Assembly: GCA_037893225.1 (NCBI GenBank)
Contig: JAZGUH010000616.1
Coordinates: forward strand, 1 to 64,000
Length of the DNA: 64,000 nt
Source of the DNA: Hippasteria phrygiana
Lineage: Eukaryota; Echinodermata; Asteroidea; Valvatida; Goniasteridae
Reading direction: 5' to 3'
This document shows, one piece after another, positions 62,001 through 64,000 of this stretch. The notes below the pieces were generated by a model that was not told the origin of the DNA, searched no databases, and worked only from the letters and a program-made list of their open reading frames with translations. Made by a program: the position numbers and the translations under genes. Every line of letters begins with the position of its first letter. Position 1 is the stretch's first letter.

Positions 62001-63389
62001 GTTAAGGAAAGTCATTTCCAAATGCCGTAAACGTCGCCATAAATGAGAATCGTAACATGCAGCAGGTGATTTTAATTTTCAACTTGTAGGTCCTAGTTGT
62101 TTGACCTTACTTTTACATCATATAAAAATTTGGTTGGTAATCCTGTTTTTATCATGGAATGCTTTTTATGTTAAGACAATTTTTGTGATTAGCAGCTCCA
62201 TGAAATTGGACCCTAGTCCTCATAAATTTTCCATACATCATTTCCATACTAACTTTTGTAACACTGCCTAAAACCCAACTGTGCCTGTTGACGCCAACAC
62301 AACACGGTTCAGCAAAATACCTGAAACGAACAGGTTTTGAAAGATGCTAAAGTTTAGCATCTTACACCCTATTTCTGGAAGCTGTACGAGCACAAACTAT
62401 AGAAGCGTAAACATTACCGGCTAGAGTACATAGAATAACACATCATCTGCAATAGGTTTCCAATGGTGGGGTTACAAAAAATATAATTCTGAAAGATATT
62501 CACTGAAAATTCTCACCGTGTACAGCAAAAAGGGAACTGCCTGTCACCACACTGAGCTGGTGGGTGTCACCTCTGTCAGGGTCAATCACTGTCAGTGTGC
62601 CCACGACAGTATTGAGGGCGGCATGCTCCTGTATTGTCGATGACGACAGCGATATCCCTGAGGGCGGGTCATTGACGTCCGTCACGATGACAGTGAAGCT
62701 TCCCTGGACCGACATTCCTGAGGAATCCCTAGAGGTGACCGTCACAGAAATGGTCGGGTTGGTCTCGTGATCAAAGCAGGTGGTGTCCCCGACGATCAGG
62801 TCAGAGGTCGCGACTGAGAAACAGCTGCTGTCGGAACCCTGAAGGCTGTATGTGTGGCTGTCCCCGGAGTCTTCGTCGTCTGTCATCAAAGTGCCAATGA
62901 CGGTCCCGGCAGCCGTGGTGCTGTCGGGACTAACCTCGGGAATTTCCGCGGATGATAAACCTATTGCTGTTGGGGGGTCGTTTTCATCCTGAACCGTAAT
63001 GGTGAACGTGTTGATGTTTATCAACCTGGGGCTGCCATTGTCCTCCACTTGGACAGCAACGGAGTAGGTGTCCGCATCCTCAAAGTTCAGGGTACCAGCC
63101 ACCAGGAGTTGGCTGCCCTGCAGTTCAAACTTCCCTTGGCCGCTGGAAACCAGGGAAAAGGTCTCCTCTTGGCCTTCGTCGGGGTCCGAGGCGACAACCC
63201 TGCCGATGACCTCCCCAATTGTAGCATGTTCACCGATTGTGGTGGAAGTCAGTGTTGGCTGTGAGGGCGCTTCATTCACATCCAGGATTGTAATGGAGAG
63301 GTAAAAGGTCCCAGAGAGTGGTGAGGTACCAGTGTCAACAGTAGTTACCTGGATAGTATATGTTGGGTCAGTTTCATAGTCAAATCCAC
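34078..63389 (-). CDS. Large cadherin/EGF transmembrane protein, C-terminal 2,165 residues (21 exons, 5-prime end outside window)
   Basis: Exons on the minus strand, 5-prime to 3-prime: 63389-62517, 61911-61729, 61197-61048, 60901-60768, 60437-60252, 59969-59765, 57156-56942, 56621-56463, 55774-55430, 54685-54487, 53813-53614, 53460-52560, 51106-50907, 50394-50283, 49715-49113, 48992-48798, 46256-46074, 42598-42413, 42027-41926, 41222-41006, 35026-34078. All junctions are AG/GT and every phase matches. Domains by residue of this segment: cadherin-like repeats 1-1525 with linkers such as DENDPP, DVNDPP and NVNEPP and strand motifs such as LDFE and FDHE; six EGF-like modules about 1531-1785; transmembrane helix about 1806-1830; tail 1831-2165. 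No laminin-G domain is seen, so it is not a canonical Fat or CELSR. By family it should be a surface adhesion molecule. The sequence does not identify its partner or an orthologue name. Confidence 0.93.
35162..35491 (-). mobile_element. tRNA-like retroposon inserted in a MITE, with 17-base target-site duplication
   Basis: The duplicated target is at 35145-35161 and 35492-35508 (one mismatch). In minus orientation the insert starts TTCTTTGTTCACTTTGTATT and ends TTCTTTGTTCACTTTGAAAA, so the monomer is bounded by direct repeats of its own 3-prime tail. The tRNA-like unit is at 35187-35259. Confidence 0.87.
35187..35259 (-). tRNA. tRNA-like element, probably pseudo
   Basis: Intact B-box and nearly intact A-box (TAGCTCAGTTGG), with one change in the D-loop/stem (GGTAAAGC). 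Embedded in a retroposon. Confidence 0.3.
35985..36262 (-). pseudogene. N-terminal recombinase-like relic, copy B (frameshifted)
   Basis: It starts MADGVSEPRFVFLTDDKILEL, like copy A. A frameshift near 36175 disrupts the ANTKxxMKYAVK helix. It retains the segment ELDHFLSRFYAGLRR that copy A has lost, so the two copies descend from a common longer frame. Confidence 0.5.
36313..39717 (+). mobile_element. Near full-length non-LTR retrotransposon (endonuclease-reverse transcriptase LINE)
   Basis: It runs from GTGGGAAACGGAC at the left to a GAT microsatellite tail (39702-39717) at the right. One long coding region holds an AP-type endonuclease, reverse transcriptase and a C-terminal domain. The short tandem-repeat tail, in place of poly-A, fits RTE-like elements; the clade is not settled. 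It is inserted inside another mobile element within the cadherin last intron, in the antisense orientation to the gene. Confidence 0.9.
36554..39690 (+). pseudogene. LINE endonuclease/reverse transcriptase ORF with two frameshifts
   Basis: Three overlapping frames (36554-37060, about 37062-39240, about 39250-39690) together encode one protein. The endonuclease part has ATWNVLTL, GLTEARIPG, VVYAPTE, IGDLNAVSG and KEIDHML. The reverse transcriptase part has AAGPDGIPPELLK, YRPITLL, AYVDIKAAFDSVD, SGVRQGCILAP and catalytic YADD at 38901-38912. The C-terminal part has YGSETWTLL and a GRPRNTW motif. The first shift lies near 37060. The second coincides with a tandem duplication of TATACACGACTTGT near 39240-39270. 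All catalytic landmarks I checked survive, so the copy is recently inactivated. Confidence 0.9.
39927..41005. other. Unassigned intronic sequence
   Basis: No exon is visible. Bases 40130-40230 (GCCTGACGTTTCGAAC, CTTTCTCAAAGGCAAATG) look like part of a dispersed repeat. The region then runs purine-rich to the G11 run at 40432-40442. Confidence 0.5.
41006..41222 (-). CDS. Cadherin gene, window exon 20: juxtamembrane and transmembrane segment
   Basis: A 217-base exon, phase 1 in and phase 2 out (donor GTGAGA). It holds the last EGF cysteine, a short serine/glutamate-rich stalk, a hydrophobic helix of about 25 residues rich in valine and leucine (about 1806-1830), and the stop-transfer sequence RRHRRK. 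This fixes orientation: cadherin and EGF outside, the rest cytoplasmic. Confidence 0.95.
41223..41925. other. Intron 19 with a small GGGTT repeat
   Basis: Non-coding. It contains a short direct repeat of GGGTTGGGTT near 41740-41762 and a triple TGCCAGT near 41760-41782. Confidence 0.6.
41926..42027 (-). CDS. Cadherin gene, window exon 19: EGF module 6
   Basis: A 102-base phase 1-1 exon with CEPNPCNDGGVC and YSCVC. Joining it to exon 20 gives eight residues between the fifth and sixth EGF cysteines, the normal EGF spacing. This independently supports the splice. Confidence 0.94.
42413..42598 (-). CDS. Cadherin gene, window exon 18: EGF modules 4-5 with extra cysteines
   Basis: A 186-base phase 1-1 exon. 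EGF 5 has CAHGGTCVP and HECRC, followed by additional cysteines in LLDCSGCAFGYGGENC and KPCEPPF. This makes it longer than a standard six-cysteine EGF and partly laminin-EGF-like in spacing. Confidence 0.92.
42989..45217 (+). mobile_element. hAT-like DNA element (2.2 kb) with 8-base target-site duplication
   Basis: GTTGAAAC flanks both ends (42981-42988 and 45218-45225). The left end TTGGGCTGACGATATTG and the right end, read inverted, TAGTGCTGGGCGATAC, are imperfect inverted repeats of hAT style. The interior is rich in CGATAT words near both ends. It contains a G24 run (43355-43378) and only short frames without a recognisable transposase, so it is non-autonomous or decayed. It lies in the intron between EGF exons 17 and 18. 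Confidence 0.75.
45488..45594 (-). repeat. tRNA-like retroposon body fragment
   Basis: It matches the body (GGGATCACTCAATGAGGATAC, AAACCGACTAGGTAA) and tail (AAGTGAACAAAGA) in reverse orientation but lacks a tRNA-like unit. It is decayed. Confidence 0.65.
46074..46256 (-). CDS. Cadherin gene, window exon 17: EGF modules 3-4
   Basis: A 183-base phase 1-1 exon encoding YTCECKRGFEGPLC and the calcium-type EGF start NTDEC with CQNGAMC and YTCDC. Acceptor ATTCCAG and donor GTAAGC. Confidence 0.93.
46570..47206. repeat. Tandem repeat (about 0.29-kb unit, 2.2 copies) with TGACGTCA palindromes
   Basis: Two near-identical units (for example ATTTCAGATTTTGCATGCTA at 46638 and 46922) plus a partial third. 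Five perfect TGACGTCA sites occur at 46749, 46904, 47022, 47033 and 47189, most within the larger self-complementary GATGACGTCATC. TCACGTGA occurs beside two of them. It lies in the intron between exons 16 and 17. Confidence 0.9.
47531..47676 (-). repeat. Half copy of MITE family 3
   Basis: Shares GGGGTGAGATTTGTCAGG and the CCTGAGG to GGTGTTTTTACCTGT segment with 33271-33497 in opposite orientation. The other terminus is missing. Confidence 0.65.
48082..48757 (+). mobile_element. Harbinger-like MITE with TTA target-site duplication
   Basis: TTA flanks both ends (48079-48081 and 48758-48760). The terminal inverted repeats begin AGCCGTGTCCGCACTGGACT and, from the right, AGCCCTGTCCGCACTGGACT, and extend through CGAGACGATGG. 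The 3-base TTA duplication fits PIF/Harbinger. Further internal copies of the terminus at about 48556 and 48678 suggest nested or rearranged insertions. No transposase is present. Confidence 0.8.
48798..48992 (-). CDS. Cadherin gene, window exon 16: EGF modules 1-3
   Basis: A 195-base phase 1-1 exon. It ends EGF 1, holds EGF 2 with the calcium-binding start DTDEC and the core CWCLPGWTGTDC, and begins EGF 3 with EIDSC. Acceptor ACTAG and donor GTGAGA. Confidence 0.93.
49113..49715 (-). CDS. Cadherin gene, window exon 15: repeats 14-15 and first EGF module
   Basis: A 603-base phase 1-1 exon. It carries NDPDGTQS, LDHEV and the linker TNAPEPP, then repeat 15 with AEDPDSTGG, and finally the cysteine-rich start of EGF module 1 (first cysteine about residue 1531). 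This exon marks the switch from cadherin to EGF architecture. Confidence 0.93.
49716..50282. other. Intron 14 with an inverted copy of an intron-dispersed repeat
   Basis: Contains, in inverted form, the TTGTTTGTCTATTGTTTG segment that also occurs near 50670 and 56690. No exon is seen. Confidence 0.5.
50283..50394 (-). CDS. Cadherin gene, window exon 14: linker and start of repeat 14
   Basis: A 112-base exon, phase 0 in and phase 1 out, acceptor GGACAG and donor GTAAGT. It encodes the final strand VVTAQLRVVV, the linker LDVDEPP, and VIESASVDTEVG, whose glycine is split into exon 15. Confidence 0.87.
50907..51106 (-). CDS. Cadherin gene, window exon 13: repeat 13 with basic cleavage-like sites
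   Basis: A 200-base exon, phase 1 in and phase 0 out. Directly after the acceptor it encodes five arginines (residues 1252-1256, four from tandem AGA codons), then RPRR at 1264-1267, which matches the furin consensus R-x-R-R. The rest is cadherin strand sequence including LDHETQGEY. Confidence 0.9.
51167..51490. repeat. Intron-dispersed repeat, copy 1
   Basis: Resembles 61363-61570: shared TAACCCCTTG-type start, GTTTGAAAAAG, TATTCATTAC, CCCATTCAAGAACAATAT and CAGGAATG. It contains an internal inverted pair around TTCATTAC and GTAATGAA, and a C12 run at 51308-51319. Confidence 0.65.
51722..52006 (+). mobile_element. tRNA-derived SINE with Deu-like tail and AAT repeat end
   Basis: The head has A-box TGGCGCAGTGG and B-box GGTTCGATTCC. 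The body contains TCCTCCAGAATATTCTGGGG. The tail has CAGTGCCTAGGGCGCTTTTG and AATCCTTGG, similar to the conserved Deu domain of deuterostome SINEs, then AATAAT repeats (51983-52006). Complete head-to-tail structure. Confidence 0.8.
52560..53460 (-). CDS. Cadherin gene, window exon 12: repeats 11, 12 and part of 13
   Basis: A 901-base exon, phase 0 in and phase 1 out. It has the linker LNGNDPP, the degenerate linker GVNLSP, and LDGPERP. Repeat 12 carries FYCLLLDDADGRF and MQCRNS, with Cys1100 and Cys1143 spaced 43 apart as in repeat 9. The start of repeat 13 is glycine- and asparagine-rich and lacks clear calcium motifs. Confidence 0.93.
53614..53813 (-). CDS. Cadherin gene, window exon 11: repeat 10
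   Basis: A 200-base exon, phase 1 in and phase 0 out. It encodes TTDPDTDDQS and LNYERQ and ends TDGDGLAYTK, the last strand before the linker. Its acceptor (CCCCACAG, 53816-53814) lies only 14 bases from the end of a G-rich minisatellite, C-rich in the transcript. Confidence 0.92.
53829..54094 (+). repeat. G-rich minisatellite (11- and 12-base units) abutting a splice acceptor
   Basis: About 14 units of GGGGCGAGGAT (three with C for the final T) followed by about 9 units of GGGGGCGAGGAT. Each G4-5 run is separated by the 7-base CGAGGAT, so the array fits the G3+N1-7 quadruplex pattern on the plus strand. In the minus-strand transcript it is C-rich and ends 14 bases before the acceptor of exon 11. 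Frames reading through it are artefacts. Confidence 0.97.
54487..54685 (-). CDS. Cadherin gene, window exon 10: repeat 9 end, repeat 10 start
   Basis: A 199-base exon, phase 0 in and phase 1 out, acceptor GTCTTTCAG and donor GTATGT. It carries ARLDYE, ITVECSDSG with Cys842, and the variant linker RNVGERP. Confidence 0.9.
54840..55113 (+). mobile_element. tRNA-like retroposon, decayed copy
   Basis: Contains the body (TACCTAGTCAGTTTCCCTTG to CGCCAACATA) and a degenerate tRNA-like unit from about 55048 that loses similarity after the B-box region. Confidence 0.7.
55430..55774 (-). CDS. Cadherin gene, window exon 9: repeat 8 end, repeat 9
   Basis: A 345-base phase 0-0 exon with ALDFETESS, the linker LNVNEAP, the core VDENQPLG and the strand FTCLLQDSALGLF, whose Cys799 is spaced 43 residues from Cys842 in exon 10. 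The acceptor follows a long pyrimidine tract (TTTTTTCTTATAG). Confidence 0.92.
56463..56621 (-). CDS. Cadherin gene, window exon 8: repeat 8, first half
   Basis: A 159-base phase 0-0 exon beginning exactly at the linker VQNVNEPP. It has the repeat core VHENQEG and the calcium word DPEED. Acceptor CATTCAG and donor GTACAT are used. Confidence 0.88.
56640..56800. repeat. Intron-dispersed repeat with GCCGCCATGGC core
   Basis: GTGCAGCCAAGTGTTATAC, AAACAATAGGCAAACAATGG and AATTGCCGCCATGGCTGTCG recur in variant form near 50650-50715, 49885-49975 (inverted), 51235-51275 and 61495-61700, all in introns of this gene. Confidence 0.6.
56942..57156 (-). CDS. Cadherin gene, window exon 7: repeat 7
   Basis: A 215-base exon, phase 1 in and phase 0 out. 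It continues GTVVG from exon 6 and carries SLDFEET and FQIT, which joins to VQNVNEPP of exon 8. The 2.6-kb intron upstream holds repeats only. Confidence 0.9.
57157..59764. other. Intron 6 (2.6 kb): repeats, possible TIR element, CpG-rich block
   Basis: Inverted words GCCTCAGGTCGACCTT (57753) and AGGTCGACCTGAGGCC (58548) could bound an element of about 0.8 kb. Bases 57940-58140 are CpG-rich, with a CCAAT-type word and a TATA-like CATATAAGG, promoter-like but unsupported. A SINE-like B-box (GTTCGACTCCC) is near 58964. No exon is seen. Confidence 0.45.
59765..59969 (-). CDS. Cadherin gene, window exon 6: repeat 6 end, repeat 7 start
   Basis: A 205-base exon, phase 0 in and phase 1 out, after a pyrimidine-rich acceptor ending AAG. 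It holds the strand ITVQCSDG with Cys528 and a degenerate inter-repeat linker rich in glycine and serine in place of the usual DxNDPP, followed by AEGQPAGTVVG of the next repeat. Confidence 0.88.
60252..60437 (-). CDS. Cadherin gene, window exon 5: repeat 6, first half
   Basis: A 186-base phase 0-0 exon beginning at the linker INENDPP. It carries DEDTADSHTF and LLDDAAGKF, the second being a strand seen in related form in repeats 9 and 12. Cys480 lies here; its likely partner Cys528 is in exon 6. Confidence 0.9.
60768..60901 (-). CDS. Cadherin gene, window exon 4: repeat 5, second half
   Basis: A 134-base exon, phase 1 in and phase 0 out, acceptor TTTCTGCAG and donor GTATGA. It carries the strand LNFES and the word AEDPEG, then runs into the linker IINENDPP encoded by exon 5. 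Confidence 0.9.
61048..61197 (-). CDS. Cadherin gene, window exon 3: repeat 5, first half
   Basis: A 150-base phase 1-1 exon with the repeat core motif TENSPEN and the calcium-site word DPDLD. Acceptor TTACAG and donor GTGAGT are both strong. The split codon joins to exon 4 as an aspartate, giving FRLDPSG across the junction. Confidence 0.9.
61363..61700. repeat. Intron-dispersed repeat, copy 2
   Basis: Related to 51167-51490, followed by the GCGGCCATGGCCGTCG-containing segment related to 56640-56800. It lies in intron 2 of the visible gene. Confidence 0.6.
61729..61911 (-). CDS. Cadherin gene, window exon 2: end of repeat 4
   Basis: A 183-base phase 1-1 exon that completes repeat 4 and ends with the linker ENMNEPP and the start of repeat 5. 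The acceptor (CAG at 61914-61912) is clear. The donor is the weak GTTGGT at 61728, chosen because it restores phase. It leaves an unusually long first strand in repeat 5 (about 31 residues between PP and TEN), so the 3-prime limit is less certain. Confidence 0.8.
61912..62516. other. Intron 1: nothing recognised
   Basis: AT-rich, without coding signal or a recognised repeat. Confidence 0.6.
62517..63389 (-). CDS. Cadherin gene, window exon 1: three-plus cadherin repeats
   Basis: This 873-base exon enters in phase 1 (acceptor after 63390) and leaves in phase 1 (donor GTGAGA). It encodes residues 1-291: the end of one repeat, all of repeats 2 and 3, and most of repeat 4, with linkers DVNEAP, DENDPP and DVNDPP and calcium-site DPD or DED words. 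Two cysteines at residues 190 and 205 of repeat 3 flank a short loop. The preceding exon is not in the window. Confidence 0.93.
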
Positions 63390-63589
63390 CTGTGTAACAC
63401 AAACGAGTAAGCAGAGATTAAAAATACTGTGTGTAAACTACCCTCCTAGCTTAAAGCAATAGTGTAAGATACAGGTACATGTCGGCTTACAACTTTCATA
63501 ATGCCATTTAAGAACCAAGGGCCAAAAGGATCTAGTTTTAATGCAATAACCTATTGTTATTGCTTAGTTTATCTATTGTATTCATGACA

Positions 63590-64000
63590 GTATGTCCCAC
63601 AATACCATCTGCCCAAAGTGGCCACCTGCCCCATGGCCACAAGTCCATGCAAAGGTGCCACAAGTCCAAAGTGGAAAGCTGTTCAAAGGTGACCTCCCAA
63701 ACAAAGTCCGGTCACCAGCCAAATAAGGACATCTAGCCCAAAGTTTTTACTAGCCAACCAAAGCGGCCAACTGCCCAAATTGGCCACCTGGTTAATTGTT
63801 CCAACAATCACAAAGTGGATGACTTTTTAAAGTGAGGCTGGCAGCCCAAAGTGAGGCTGGAAGGCTGGCAGCCAAAAGTGAGGCTGGAAGGCTGGCAGCC
63901 CAAAGTGAGGCCGGCAGCCCGGCAGCCCAAAGTGAGGCCGGCAGCCCAAAGTGAGGCCGGCAGCCCAAAGTGAGGACGGCAGCCCAAAGTGAGGCCGGCA
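63590..64000 (+). repeat. Tandem repeat of about 20-base unit running off the right edge
   Basis: From about 63826 regular units of CAGCCCAAAGTGAGGCCGG (with GGCTGG, GGACGG variants and extra CCGGCAGC insertions) continue to the last base. From 63600 a decayed version with CCAAAGTGGCCACCTG words precedes it. It lies in the intron upstream of the first visible exon, and its total length is unknown. Confidence 0.9.

Overview
The window is animal nuclear DNA. It has a multi-exon gene with GT-AG introns, long non-coding stretches, and many interspersed repeats, including tRNA-derived retroposons, terminal-inverted-repeat (TIR) elements, LINE fragments and poly-G/poly-C runs. The repeat style (frequent aggccta words, Deu-like SINE tails, RTE-like and CR1/Jockey-like LINE relics) suggests an ambulacrarian deuterostome, probably an echinoderm. 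That assignment is inferred from style only.

Region 1-34 kb holds no protein-coding host gene that I can support. It contains repeats and a series of CpG-rich, apparently single-copy patches (about 0.55, 2.2, 7.1-8.1, 9.2, 11.1, 16.7, 18.8-19.3, 22.1 and 25.4 kb) that could be regulatory DNA. TIR elements lie at 4.65, 13.46, 14.18, 15.56, 20.76, 30.44 and 33.27 kb. A large palindrome lies at 5.24-5.59 kb. LINE 3-prime fragments lie at 26.4-27.9 kb and 32.3-32.6 kb.

Region 34-63.4 kb is the 3-prime part of one large minus-strand gene. Twenty-one exons join with consistent phases into a continuous 2,165-residue C-terminal segment: one partial and fourteen complete cadherin-like repeats, six EGF-like modules, one transmembrane helix and a 335-residue cytoplasmic tail with two PPxY and two QNPxF motifs. 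The 5-prime exons lie beyond the right edge. Its introns carry nested transposons: a LINE inside a TIR element at 35.8-39.9 kb, a retroposon inside a Harbinger-like MITE at 35.1-35.8 kb, a 2.2-kb hAT-like element at 43.0-45.2 kb, a TGACGTCA-rich tandem repeat at 46.6-47.2 kb, and a G-rich minisatellite that ends 14 bases from a splice acceptor at 53.8 kb.

The strongest candidates for something undescribed are four. First, a retroposon family with a tRNA-like sequence near its shared 3-prime end, spread as 5-prime-truncated monomers and dimers with target-site duplications. Second, the cadherin itself, with furin-type sites inside a cadherin repeat, recurring cysteine pairs and a WW-ligand tail. 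Third, a 0.95-kb element with 50-base inverted repeats whose interior is filled with TTCCGAA and GTTCG words. Fourth, a small TIR element that carries an N-terminal recombinase-like coding relic and a near-perfect 160-base hairpin.
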